This document shows, piece after piece, positions 26,383 to 35,119 of a stretch of DNA of 58,530 nucleotides. The translations under genes were made by a program, and so were the position numbers. The stretch is taken from positions 1-58,530 of the forward strand of contig NZ_FCOK02000064.1 of NCBI RefSeq assembly GCF_001544555.2, read 5' to 3'. The notes beneath the pieces were generated by a model. It made no database searches and was not told the DNA's origin. It saw only the letters and a program-made list of their open reading frames with translations. The stretch's first letter is position 1. Each line of letters opens with the position of its first letter. The DNA is from Caballeronia udeis. GTDB lineage: Bacteria; Pseudomonadota; Gammaproteobacteria; Burkholderiales; Burkholderiaceae.

Positions 26383-26654
26383 TTGTTGTTGCTCCGGTCT
26401 ATATAAAAAGAGAACGCCCTAGTTGCCCGGCACACGCTTTTGTCCTGTCAGCATGCGTGGTCCATCTGACACGACAGCACTCTTTGCGGCAAACAGTGGG
26501 TGATACACCTGTGTCTCTGCTTTACGGCAGCGGAGTCCTCTCTCGGCAGAGGAACAAACCCTCGGGCAAGCCTATGCAAACAAGCAAGTGAAATGGAATT
26601 CGTGGCCCCGATGCACTCGCCACGCCGCCATAGCTCAGCCAGGCTTTCAGCGAA

Positions 26655-27620
26655 TCACGCTGCGACGGTGTGCCCCAGAGTTTCACGCAATACGGTGGCC
26701 AGTTCCTGCGCAACAAACTTCGAGATATACGCATCGGCGCCGACTTTTCTCACGTGCTCCTCATTGGCAGATCCGGACAACGACGAATGGATGACGACAG
26801 GGATCGATCGCAGCGCGGCGTTACCCTTGATCTTGCGAGTCAAGGTAAAGCCGTCCATTTCCGGCATCTCGAGGTCCGTTAAAACCAGTGCGATTTCGTC
26901 ACTTACCGCGCGCCCCGACGAGTGCGCGCGTTTCTCCGCCGCCTCCAGCAGGTTCCACGCTTCGAGCCCCGTCTTCGCCATGATGAACGGCAAGCCCATT
27001 GCAGTGAGACTTTGTTCAATCAAGCTGCGCGCTACGCCCGAATCATCAGCCGCGAGAATTTTGGCGCCGCGCGCAATAGTGACGCGGCCCACGGTAGCCT
27101 CAGTAATAGCAGGCTCGCTTCCCGGAAGCACGTCGCGCAAAATCTGCTCGACGTCGAGAAGTTGAGCCAGACGCGAGCCGTCTACGTTGCCGTCAAGACG
27201 TGCGATGCTGGTCACGGTCTTTCCGGTCGAATGGGCTTCCGCTGACAGCACCTGGTCCCACTCAAGACGAACGATGTCATCGACCTCTTCGACTGCAAAG
27301 CCTTGGGTCGTCCTGGCAAACTCGGTGACGAGCAAGATCCGTGGCTTTCCCCTCGGTGTACAACCCGTCAGCTTGGGCAAGTCAATGACTGGAATGATTT
27401 GCCCGCGAATATCAGCAATGCCGAGGATATTGTCCGATGCACCTGCAATGACCGTGAAGGCAGGCATCTCAATGATCTCCCGAACTTTGAACACGTTGAT
27501 GCCGTAAAGCTCGCGCTGCGTCGAGTTTGGCGCCTCACCAAGGCGGAACAGCAGTAGTTCGAACCGGTTGTTTCCCGCCAGGTTTGTCCGTTGCTCAACA
27601 TCATGCTGGGAACTACTCAT
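26655..27620 (-). CDS. cheV: Chemotaxis adaptor CheV (CheW-receiver fusion)
   Basis: From ATG 27620 (GAGG eight bases upstream) the 321-residue protein has an N-terminal CheW domain (about 18-165: LYGINVFKVREII, GIADIRGQIIPVIDL) and a C-terminal receiver domain with Asp191/Asp192, phosphoacceptor Asp249 (LVLTDLEMPEMDG) and Lys301. CheV couples chemoreceptors to CheA and tunes the signal by phosphorylation. The frame opens to 27737 but the extension is not family-like. Upstream lies a sigma28-like promoter candidate; downstream is the MCP. Confidence 0.92.
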   Translation of the reverse strand: MSSSQHDVEQRTNLAGNNRFELLLFRLGEAPNSTQRELYGINVFKVREIIEMPAFTVIAGASDNILGIADIRGQIIPVIDLPKLTGCTPRGKPRILLVTEFARTTQGFAVEEVDDIVRLEWDQVLSAEAHSTGKTVTSIARLDGNVDGSRLAQLLDVEQILRDVLPGSEPAITEATVGRVTIARGAKILAADDSGVARSLIEQSLTAMGLPFIMAKTGLEAWNLLEAAEKRAHSSGRAVSDEIALVLTDLEMPEMDGFTLTRKIKGNAALRSIPVVIHSSLSGSANEEHVRKVGADAYISKFVAQELATVLRETLGHTVAA

Positions 27621-28160
27621 CTGATTCGCCTCGATTCTGTTCGGCGTGACCGTTTGTTCGGAGCACGCTTCGTTATGGTTGATGACGCAGCTTTCTGCCC
27701 CGGCTGAAAACGGGCTGTGCAAGGTGGGAATCCGCAATGCCGACGACGCGCTCCGTAAGCGTCGGTCGAACTTCGAATTCTATTGTTCAGACGTATGTCG
27801 CTTAGCCATTCTTAGCCATTGCTTCATATGTGTTAACGACACGCAGTTCAGCAGCTTGACTTTTGATTTTCTTAAGACCCCTCACGTTTTCCCCAATAAA
27901 GCGTTCGTGAAGATTCAACGTCTGGTGTCCGCCATACCCGCGCCATACCCGGTTTCTGCGTCAAGCCGGTGAACTAAGCCACAATCGCGCCCCTCTTTGC
28001 GGTCTTGTGATCCCTGCATTAGGTTAAGCTTGGCTTACGCTGCGAATGAAGGATCGAGAGCGTATTGAATTAAGAGCATGCTGCACAAGGCGCCGGTCTT
28101 TCCCCGAAACGACAACGCACCGCTCTGGAAAACCGCGAGCAATCAAAACAAAGGGCAGGA
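27621..28160. other. 540-base divergent intergenic region, cheV/fliM
   Basis: No convincing gene. An open frame at 27646-27972 has poor protein character. A TTAGCCATTC / TTAGCCATTG tandem near 27802-27821 and a sigma28-like motif at 27833-27859 are the only structures I noticed. It must hold the promoters of both genes. Confidence 0.5.
27833..27859 (-). promoter_or_regulatory. Candidate sigma28 (FliA) promoter for cheV
   Basis: On the minus strand TCAA (27859-27856), 15 bases, then GTCGTTAA (27840-27833) resembles the flagellar sigma28 pattern (T[A/C]AA-N15-GCCGATAA), with mismatches in the -10 half. It would give a leader of about 200 bases before cheV, which is long. It is a by-eye match only. 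Confidence 0.35.
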
Positions 28161-29159
28161 ATGGGCCACGAAGAGTTCATGTCGCAGGAGGAGGTTGATG
28201 CGCTGTTGAAGGGCGTCACCGGCGAGACCGACACGGTTGTCGAGCAAACTTCTTCGTCTGTCGCACGCCCCTACAATCTCTCCGCCCAGGAGCGGATAGT
28301 CCGCGGCCGGATGGCAGGTCTTGAAATTATCAACGATCGCTTCGCCCGCCTCCTGCGCGGGGGGATCTTTCACTTGATGCGCCGCACCGCGGAGATTTCG
28401 GTCGGAGCGATCAAGGTTCAAAAGTACAGCGAATTTACGCGCAACCTCCCTATTCCGACCAACCTGAATCTGGTCCATGTAAAACCGCTGCGCGGTACCG
28501 CGCTTTTCGTGTTTGATCCGAATCTGGTGTTCTTCGTGGTAGATAACTTGTTTGGCGGCGACGGACGGTTTCACGTTCGTGTAGAGGGGCGCGAGTTCAC
28601 GGCCACTGAACAACGCATCATTGGCAAGCTGCTCGACGTTATTTTTGAACACTATATGGCGGCGTGGATGAACGTACGTCCCCTGACCCTTGAGTACGTT
28701 CGATCAGAGATGCATACGCAGTTCGCGAACGTGGCGACACCCAATGAGATCGTCATTGTCACCCAGTTTTCCATCGAGTTTGGTACGACCGGAGGAACGC
28801 TCCACGTTTGCTTGCCGTATTCAATGATCGAACCCATTCGTGATCTGCTATTTTCACCGCATCAAGGCGAGACGCTTGACGTCGACCAGCGATGGGGACG
28901 CGTGCTCGCCACGCAATTGCAGGCCGCCGAGCTCGAGGTGACGGTTGATCTTGCTGACATACCGACGACGTTCGAGAAGATCCTGAGCCTGCGTGCAGGC
29001 GATGTGATCCCGATCAACCTTGGCCAATACGTCACCGCAAAAGTTGACTCCGTGCCGGTCATGGAGTGCGGCTACGGAATTTTCAACGGCCAGTACGCGT
29101 TACGCGTGAACAAAATGATCGCTTCGGAAGAAGTGATGATAAAGGCGGCGGAATATTAG
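28161..29159 (+). CDS. fliM: Flagellar motor switch protein FliM
   Basis: A 332-residue FliM with the N-terminal CheY-phosphate-binding segment (FMSQEEVDALLKGV, residues 6-19), the middle CheC-like domain (LPIPTNLNLVHVKPLRGTALFVFDPNLVFFVVDNLFGGDG) and the C-terminal SpoA domain (LRAGDVIPINLG). FliM sits in the C-ring and reverses the motor. It normally lies in fliLMNOPQR; here it is solitary, with no fliL or fliN beside it, close to cheV and an MCP. It could be a second, specialised copy. ATG 28161 has AAGGGCAGGA directly upstream; Met7 (28179) is an alternative. Confidence 0.9.
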   Translation: MGHEEFMSQEEVDALLKGVTGETDTVVEQTSSSVARPYNLSAQERIVRGRMAGLEIINDRFARLLRGGIFHLMRRTAEISVGAIKVQKYSEFTRNLPIPTNLNLVHVKPLRGTALFVFDPNLVFFVVDNLFGGDGRFHVRVEGREFTATEQRIIGKLLDVIFEHYMAAWMNVRPLTLEYVRSEMHTQFANVATPNEIVIVTQFSIEFGTTGGTLHVCLPYSMIEPIRDLLFSPHQGETLDVDQRWGRVLATQLQAAELEVTVDLADIPTTFEKILSLRAGDVIPINLGQYVTAKVDSVPVMECGYGIFNGQYALRVNKMIASEEVMIKAAEY

Positions 29160-29240
29160 CATTTGTCCGAATTTTCCTTACCGCACCTGCGTTTTGTCCC
29201 CACTGGGAGCTCATTCGCGATTGCAGTTAGACTATTTGCC

Positions 29241-29501
29241 ATGAACGAATGCCGTTACTGCCGAAAAATGCGTGACGAATGGGATTGCCACGGGCAGGAG
29301 TGCCGCACGGCCATAGCCAAGGCTCTGCGGAGGCAGCGCCTTGGCCTGCCGATGGTGCCGAATCTCATCCGCAACGAAATTCCCGCTGGCGCAAGCACGG
29401 GCGAGGTCATTACCGTCCTGTGGCGCCAGCGCGTACGCGCTCGCCGCGCCAACGAAGAGCGCCGGAATCGCAAATCAATAGACGATTTCGAAGGCGGCTG
29501 A
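29241..29501 (+). CDS. Small cysteine-rich hypothetical protein
   Basis: ATG 29241 opens an 86-residue, basic protein whose first 18 residues hold four cysteines in a CxxC-x8-C-x4-C-like arrangement with a histidine (CRYCRKMRDEWDCHGQEC), reminiscent of a small zinc-binding motif. The rest is a Pro-containing linker (LGLPMVPNLIRNEIPAGASTG) and a charged helix (RQRVRARRANEERRNR). No strong ribosome site is visible. It could be a nucleic-acid-binding or regulatory peptide, but no family is assigned. It lies 81 bases downstream of fliM. Confidence 0.45.
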   Translation: MNECRYCRKMRDEWDCHGQECRTAIAKALRRQRLGLPMVPNLIRNEIPAGASTGEVITVLWRQRVRARRANEERRNRKSIDDFEGG

Positions 29502-29502
29502 C

Positions 29503-29532
29503 GGCGAACCGTACGTCAGTCGTCGGTTCGCC
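29503..29532. terminator. Hairpin downstream of the cysteine-rich ORF
   Basis: GGCGAACCG and CGGTTCGCC form a perfect nine-base stem around a 12-base loop, directly after the stop at 29501. There is no U-run, so it is at best a weak intrinsic terminator. Confidence 0.35.
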
Positions 29533-29618
29533 TCCCGCAACCGAAACTACCCGCGCCCCGGTCCGACGCAGGCGGCAAATCCCGACCTCGTGCGCACGTT
29601 CAGTTGACGCGGCGCAAG

Positions 29619-29644
29619 CCTGTCGCTCCCTCCTGTCGCTCCCT
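29619..29644. repeat. Tandem 13-base direct repeat
   Basis: CCTGTCGCTCCCT occurs twice head to tail (29619-29631, 29632-29644) in the intergenic region. It may be slippage or a two-site element; no role is apparent. Confidence 0.5.
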
Positions 29645-29903
29645 CTTTTGCCGATGGTGAAAGCGACGTATCGATACCGTCAGGCGGGCCCCATGCACTC
29701 GCGCAAGCAGCATCTCAATCGCAACAATTGACTGCCACCATTCGCATATTGAAGGGCTCTCGGCCACATCAAGGCAAAATACGGGTTTTGGCCCCGCTGG
29801 ACTCACCTGTTAAACGCCGGCACCCGGTCTCGCAGGCTCTCCGAGTCCGGCAGGACAGCTCGTCGTTCAGGCCAGCCTACCGAAGCAATTGGAGCAATTT
29901 TTT

Positions 29904-30470
29904 ATGACCGAATCGAACCTGTCTTTCTTCGGCAGACTTTCCCTCGCCGTCGGGACCTTTTTCGCTGTCGTGGGTGACCGCGAATTCGCGGGCCAGGTGC
30001 GCCGGCTCCGCGACGGGGCAGCCGTGACGGCGCCAGTCGCAGCGCGCGAGCCCGTGGCAACGCCCGCACCCACGCCCACGATCAAGGAGGCGAGCCCTGA
30101 GTCGGCGCTTCAGCTTTTGGGACTTCTCCAGCGCGGCGCACGCTTCGTTGACTTCGTCGAAGAGGACATCGCGGGCTATTCCGATGCCGATATCGGCGCC
30201 GCCGCCAGACTCGTGCACGATGGTTGCCGCGCGACGCTGCGCGAGCATTTCACGCTCCGCCCGGTACGCGAAGAAGCCGAAGGCAGCCGCGTGACGCTCG
30301 CCGACGGCTTCGATGCGACGGCGGTCCGGCTGACGGGCAACGTGGTCGGCAAGCCGCCGTTCAACGGCAACATCAGTCACCGCGGCTGGCGGGTCGAGGA
30401 GGTCAGGCTCCCGATGCTGACGAAGACGCATGACGCGACCGTGATTGCACAGGCCGAGGTGGAACTATGA
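29904..30470 (+). CDS. DUF2760 family protein, first gene of an Hsp70 operon
   Basis: ATG 29904 has GGAG nine bases upstream and opens a 188-residue protein. A hydrophobic N-terminal segment (FFGRLSLAVGTFFAVVG) is followed by an Ala/Pro-rich linker and a compact C-terminal domain of about 120 residues (ALQLLGLLQRGARFVDFVEEDIAGY, then HRGWRVEEVRLP). This matches the DUF2760 family. Its stop overlaps the start of the first Hsp70 gene by four bases (ATGA), so it is part of the same coupled operon. It may anchor the Hsp70 pair at the membrane or act as a cochaperone (inference). Confidence 0.8.
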   Translation: MTESNLSFFGRLSLAVGTFFAVVGDREFAGQVRRLRDGAAVTAPVAAREPVATPAPTPTIKEASPESALQLLGLLQRGARFVDFVEEDIAGYSDADIGAAARLVHDGCRATLREHFTLRPVREEAEGSRVTLADGFDATAVRLTGNVVGKPPFNGNISHRGWRVEEVRLPMLTKTHDATVIAQAEVEL

Positions 30471-32314
30471 GTGAGCCGCGCTATTCGATCGGCATCGACC
30501 TGGGCACCACCCACTGCGCCCTCTCGTACGTCGACCTCTCCGCCAGTGACGGCGAGAAAACCATTCAGGGCGTGCTGCCTATCACGCAGCTCACCGCGCC
30601 GGGGGCTATCGAAGAGCCTGAACTGCTGCCCTCGTTTCTCTACCTCCCCCATCCGAACGAACTGACGCCGGGTGACCTGGCCTTGCCGTGGACTACCGAG
30701 CGCGACTTCGCTGTGGGTGAAATGGCGCGCAGCCGAGGCGCCGGGACGCCCATTCGCCTCGTGTCGAGCGCCAAGAGCTGGCTCTGTCACCCTGGTGTGG
30801 ATCGCCGCGCGGCGATCCTGCCAAGCGACGCGCCGCCCGAAGTAACACGTGTCTCCCCGCTTGAAAGCTCGGTTCGCTATCTCACGCATTTGCGCGAAGC
30901 ATGGAACCACGCGCATCCCGATACACCGTTCGACGAGCAGGAAGTCACCGTCACCATTCCTGCTTCTTTCGATCCGGCCGCGAGAGAATTGACTGCCGAG
31001 GCAGCGCAAACAGCTGGCTACACCCACATGACGCTGCTGGAAGAACCGCAAGCGGCGCTCTATAGCTGGATCCAGAAAAGCGGCGGCGCGTGGCGCAAGG
31101 AGGTGAAGGTCGGCGACATCATCCTGGTCGTGGACGTGGGCGGCGGTACGACCGACCTGTCGCTGATCGCGGTCGTCGAACGCGAAGGGAGTCTCGAACT
31201 GCATCGTGTCGCGGTTGGCGAACACATCCTGCTGGGCGGCGACAACATGGATCTGGCGCTTGCGCACGTGGTCGCGCGCAAGCTGGCGGCGCAGGGGACG
31301 CAGGCCGACCCGTGGCAGTTGCGTGCCCTCACCTATGCGTGCCGCGCAGCGAAGGAAACTCTGCTGACCGACCGTAGTACGGACACGGTGCCGCTGGTCG
31401 TGCCGAGCCGTGGATCGAAACTGATTGGCGGCTCGATCCGCACCGAACTGACCCGTGCGGAACTCACGCAGACAATACTCGAAGGCTTCTTCCCGCAAGT
31501 CGATGCCTCCGCGCGCCCGATGAGCCGGACGCGAGCCGGCCTGACCCAGCTCGGTCTGCCGTATGCGCAGGATGCGGGCATCACGCGGCACCTCGCCGCC
31601 TTCCTCGGCCGGCAGGTCGCAGCGCTCGCCGAGCTCGACGGACTGCAGCACGTGCCGGCCGGGAACGCGAGCTTCCTGCATCCGACAGCGGTCCTGTTCA
31701 ACGGCGGCGTGTTCAAGTCAATGCTGCTCGTCGAGCGAATCCTTGACAGCCTCAACGGCTGGCTTGCAGCGGAAGGCGCGCCGCCCGCACGCCTGCTCGG
31801 CGGCGCCGATCTCGACCTCGCGGTCGCGCGCGGCGCGGCGTACTACGGCTATGTGAAACGCGGCAAGGGCGTGCGCATTCGCGGCGGCACGGCGCGCGCT
31901 TACTACATTGCTATCGAGTCGGCCATGCCGGCCGTGCCCGGCATGGAACCGCCTGTCCAGGCGTTGTGCCTCGCGCCCTTCGGGATGGAAGAAGGAACGG
32001 ACGCGGCGTTGCCGGCTCAGGAGTTCGGTCTCGTCGTCGGCGAGCCCGTGCACTTCCGTTTCTTCGGTTCATCGGTACGTCGGCAGGATCAGGTCGGCAC
32101 GATGCTCGACTACTGGTCGCCCGACGAGTTGCAGGAGCTTGAGGAAATCCAGGCGACGCTGCCGCCCGAAGGACGCACGCCCGGCGAAGTCGTGCCGGTG
32201 AAGCTGCATGCGAGGATTACCGAAGCCGGCACACTGGAACTCGAAGCCGTGCCACGCGGCACGAGCGAGCGCTGGAAAGTCGAATTCGATATGCGCGGCA
32301 GCGCGAACGCCTGA
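30467..32314 (+). CDS. Hsp70 family protein (DnaK-like), short form
   Basis: A 615-residue atypical Hsp70. The nucleotide-binding domain retains phosphate-1 (GIDLGTT, residues 9-15), phosphate-2 (DVGGGTTDL, 223-231), LGGDNMDLA (256-264) and the adenosine motif FNGGVF (411-416), so ATP binding is likely intact. After about residue 460 comes a divergent beta-rich segment ending in VKLHARITEAGTLELEAVP, like the substrate-binding beta-domain, without the DnaK alpha-lid. It overlaps DUF2760 and lies five bases before the second Hsp70 gene. It is neither DnaK nor HscA. No dnaJ or grpE gene is adjacent. The client is unknown. Confidence 0.88.
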   Translation: MSEPRYSIGIDLGTTHCALSYVDLSASDGEKTIQGVLPITQLTAPGAIEEPELLPSFLYLPHPNELTPGDLALPWTTERDFAVGEMARSRGAGTPIRLVSSAKSWLCHPGVDRRAAILPSDAPPEVTRVSPLESSVRYLTHLREAWNHAHPDTPFDEQEVTVTIPASFDPAARELTAEAAQTAGYTHMTLLEEPQAALYSWIQKSGGAWRKEVKVGDIILVVDVGGGTTDLSLIAVVEREGSLELHRVAVGEHILLGGDNMDLALAHVVARKLAAQGTQADPWQLRALTYACRAAKETLLTDRSTDTVPLVVPSRGSKLIGGSIRTELTRAELTQTILEGFFPQVDASARPMSRTRAGLTQLGLPYAQDAGITRHLAAFLGRQVAALAELDGLQHVPAGNASFLHPTAVLFNGGVFKSMLLVERILDSLNGWLAAEGAPPARLLGGADLDLAVARGAAYYGYVKRGKGVRIRGGTARAYYIAIESAMPAVPGMEPPVQALCLAPFGMEEGTDAALPAQEFGLVVGEPVHFRFFGSSVRRQDQVGTMLDYWSPDELQELEEIQATLPPEGRTPGEVVPVKLHARITEAGTLELEAVPRGTSERWKVEFDMRGSANA

Positions 32315-32319
32315 GTGCG

Positions 32320-35082
32320 ATGAAGCAATACATCGTCGGTATCGATCTCGGCACGAGCAATACGGTCGTTGCGTACGTCGGGGCGGATGCTGACGAGATC
32401 CGCGTCTTCAATATCGATCAGCTCGTGGGTCTCGGAGAGGTCAGTGCGCAAGACCTGTTGCCGTCCGTGCGCTATCACCCGGCGCGGGGTGAGCTGGCGC
32501 CGGGCGATCTGCAATTGCCGTGGAGCGGCACCGGTGACCGGGAGATGCAACCGGCCGTGATTGGCCGTCTCGCTCGCACGCTGGGCGCGCAGGTGCCGGG
32601 CCGGCTGGTGACCAGCGCGAAAAGCTGGCTGTCGCATGCGTCGGTGGATCGTCTCGCGCCAATTCTGCCGTGGGGCGCAGGCGATGAAGTCGGCAAGGTT
32701 TCGCCGGTGACCGCAAGCGCCAGCTATCTGGCTCACATGCGTGCCGCGTGGAACCGCCGTTTTCCGCACGCGCTGCTCGAAGATCAGGACGTGGTGCTCA
32801 CCGTGCCCGCATCGTTCGATGACGGCGCGCGTGCGCTTACGCTGGAGGCTGCGCGCATCGCGAAGTTGCCGGCGTTGCGCCTGCTCGAAGAGCCTCAGGC
32901 CGCGTTCTACGACTGGCTGTTTCATCATCGCGCGACGCTTGGCGCCGAGCTCGCCGAGACGCGCCTCGTGCTGGTCTGCGACGTGGGCGGCGGCACGACG
33001 GACCTCACACTCATCAAGGTGTATTTCGAGGACGGCGAGCCGCAACTGACCCGCATCGGCGTGGGCAACCACTTGATGCTCGGCGGCGACAACATGGACC
33101 TTGCGCTGGCGCATCTGGTCGAGACGCGTTTTGCCAAGGAGCAAACGCGCCTGTCAGCGGCGAGCCTGTCCCAGCTCGTCGAACGGTGCCGCGCCGCGAA
33201 GGAACAATTGCTTGGTGCGGAGGCGCCCGGCTCCGTCGCGATCACGCTGCTCGGTGCGGGATCCCGGCTGGTCGGCGGAGCACGCACGACCGAGTTGAGC
33301 CGGGAGGAAGTCGAGCAGATCATCGTGGAAGGGTTCTTTCCGATGGGCAACCCGGACGAATTGCCTCGACGGTCGCGGGCGGGCATCGTCGAGTTCGGCT
33401 TGCCCTACGCGGCCGATGCGGCCATCACGCGGCATATCGCGGCGTTTCTGAACAGGCTCAATGCGCAGTCGCGCGAGGCGTTGGGGGTATCTGATGCGGC
33501 GCAAACCTCGATGCCCGATACCCTGCTGCTCAACGGCGGCGTCTTCCGTGCCAAAGCGCTCTCCGGGCGTCTGGCGAGTGCGCTCGGCGCGTGGCGGCAG
33601 CGGCCTCTGCACGTGTTGCAGAACGATCATCCCGATGTGGCTGTCGCGCGTGGTGCGGTTGCCTATGGGCTGGCCCGCGCAGGACACGCGCCGCGCATTG
33701 GCGGCGGCGCGCCACGCAGCTACTTCCTTGTCCTCGACGACGACAAGGAGGCCTCGCGCGGCGTGTGCCTGTTGCCACGCGGAACCGAAGAAGGCCACGA
33801 GGTGCATCTCGAGGATCGCGTGTTTGCGCTGCGGCTTGGGGCACCGGTGCGTTTCCATCTGGTCACGACCATCGCCGACACAGCCTGGCAGCCAGGGGAG
33901 CTTGTCGACCTCACCACCGGCGACTTCGTCCGCTTGCCACCGGTCGCGACGGTGGTCCAGCAGGACGCTGGTGGTCCCCGCGAGCGACGGGTCAGACTCA
34001 CGACATCGCTGACGGAACTCGGCAGGCTCGAGATGCACTGCATCGCAACCGACGACGCTACGCAGCGATGGCTGCTCGAATTCCAGTTGCGACGCGACGA
34101 CGCTGAACACGACGTCTCTGCAGCTATACGTCATCCTGCGCTCGACAAGGCCATCGAGCTCATCGACCGCACGTTCGGCGCGCGTTCGGCGAATGTCGAT
34201 CCAAAAGAAGTAAAGCGCCTGCGTGCAGGACTTGAACAGCTACTGGGCCCACGTCAGGGTTGGGATAGCGCCCTGCTTCGCGAACTGTTCGGAGCGCTCT
34301 GGGAACGCGCGGGGCGGCGGCGCCGTTCCGCCGATCATGAACGCCTGTGGCTGAATCTGGCCGGCTATTGCGTGCGGCCCGGGTTCGGCTATCCGCTCGA
34401 CGAATGGCGCATTGAACAGCTTTGGTCACTATTCGATGACGGCATCCAGTACGTCAACGAGGGGCAAGTCTGGTCGGAATGGTGGACGCTGTGGCGTCGC
34501 GCGGCGGGCGGCCTGCATGGGGAGGCGCAGCTCCAGGTGCTCGACGCAATGGCCTGGCTTCAGGCCGCTGCGGGCACGAAGCGGCACAAGCTGCCCTTCG
34601 ATCCGACAAAGGTGGGTTACGCGGACATGCTTCGCCTATCCGCGTCGCTTGAACGCATCCCCGTCGATCGCAAGGTTGAAATCGCGGAACAGCTTCTGGT
34701 GCGGCTTCAACGGCCCTCGGAAAACATCCAGGGCTGGTGGGCGGTTGGACGCATTGGCGCACGCCGGCCGTTCTATGGCAGCGCGCATGGTGTTGTCCCG
34801 GCCGACGTGGCGACCCGATGGCTGGACGCAATCTTCGCGCTGGACTGGAAAAAGGTTGAGCCGGCCGTGTTTGCCGCCGTGCAAATCGCACGTATGACAG
34901 GCGACCGCTCAAGGGACCTGCCGGAAACGGTCCGGGAAACTGTCGTGCGACGGCTCGAAGCCGCGAACGCACCGCCAACATGGACCGCCATGGTTCGTGA
35001 AGTCGTCACGCTCGATAACGCAGACACGGGGCGAGTATTCGGAGAGTCACTGCCTGCCGGATTGAAATTGATTGGTGGATAA
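32320..35082 (+). CDS. Hsp70 family protein with C-terminal DUF3731 region
   Basis: A 920-residue Hsp70 paralogue of the preceding protein. The NBD is intact at its motifs: GIDLGTSNT (7-15), DVGGGTTDL (221-229), LGGDNMD (254-260) and LLNGGVF near 405. The divergent beta-domain follows (to about 610). A further roughly 300-residue C-terminal extension, with RLWLNLAGYCVRPGFGYPLDEWRI and NIQGWWAVGRIGARRPFYG motifs, matches the DUF3731 region found on such proteins. The third gene of the operon, it starts five bases after the second gene's stop. Together the two Hsp70s could form a heteromeric machine (inference). Confidence 0.88.
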   Translation: MKQYIVGIDLGTSNTVVAYVGADADEIRVFNIDQLVGLGEVSAQDLLPSVRYHPARGELAPGDLQLPWSGTGDREMQPAVIGRLARTLGAQVPGRLVTSAKSWLSHASVDRLAPILPWGAGDEVGKVSPVTASASYLAHMRAAWNRRFPHALLEDQDVVLTVPASFDDGARALTLEAARIAKLPALRLLEEPQAAFYDWLFHHRATLGAELAETRLVLVCDVGGGTTDLTLIKVYFEDGEPQLTRIGVGNHLMLGGDNMDLALAHLVETRFAKEQTRLSAASLSQLVERCRAAKEQLLGAEAPGSVAITLLGAGSRLVGGARTTELSREEVEQIIVEGFFPMGNPDELPRRSRAGIVEFGLPYAADAAITRHIAAFLNRLNAQSREALGVSDAAQTSMPDTLLLNGGVFRAKALSGRLASALGAWRQRPLHVLQNDHPDVAVARGAVAYGLARAGHAPRIGGGAPRSYFLVLDDDKEASRGVCLLPRGTEEGHEVHLEDRVFALRLGAPVRFHLVTTIADTAWQPGELVDLTTGDFVRLPPVATVVQQDAGGPRERRVRLTTSLTELGRLEMHCIATDDATQRWLLEFQLRRDDAEHDVSAAIRHPALDKAIELIDRTFGARSANVDPKEVKRLRAGLEQLLGPRQGWDSALLRELFGALWERAGRRRRSADHERLWLNLAGYCVRPGFGYPLDEWRIEQLWSLFDDGIQYVNEGQVWSEWWTLWRRAAGGLHGEAQLQVLDAMAWLQAAAGTKRHKLPFDPTKVGYADMLRLSASLERIPVDRKVEIAEQLLVRLQRPSENIQGWWAVGRIGARRPFYGSAHGVVPADVATRWLDAIFALDWKKVEPAVFAAVQIARMTGDRSRDLPETVRETVVRRLEAANAPPTWTAMVREVVTLDNADTGRVFGESLPAGLKLIGG

Positions 35083-35119
35083 CGCCGGGCTTGAGGGCAG
35101 TGGCGGGCCGCGGGAACTT

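Larger units (their letters stand above)
29502..29903. other. Intergenic region before the Hsp70 operon
   Basis: About 400 bases without a convincing gene. It holds a hairpin at 29503-29532 and a tandem 13-base repeat at 29619-29644. Any promoter of the DUF2760/Hsp70 operon should lie here, but I saw no clear sigma32 or sigma70 consensus. Confidence 0.5.

Noticed and set aside
27646..27972. 108-residue plus-strand ORF between cheV and fliM
   Set aside because: No ribosome site, no family resemblance, unusual composition; it overlaps the divergent promoter region.
30467..35082. Calling the two Hsp70 genes dnaK or hscA
   Set aside because: The C-terminal parts do not match the DnaK lid, one carries DUF3731, and no dnaJ/grpE or isc genes are present.
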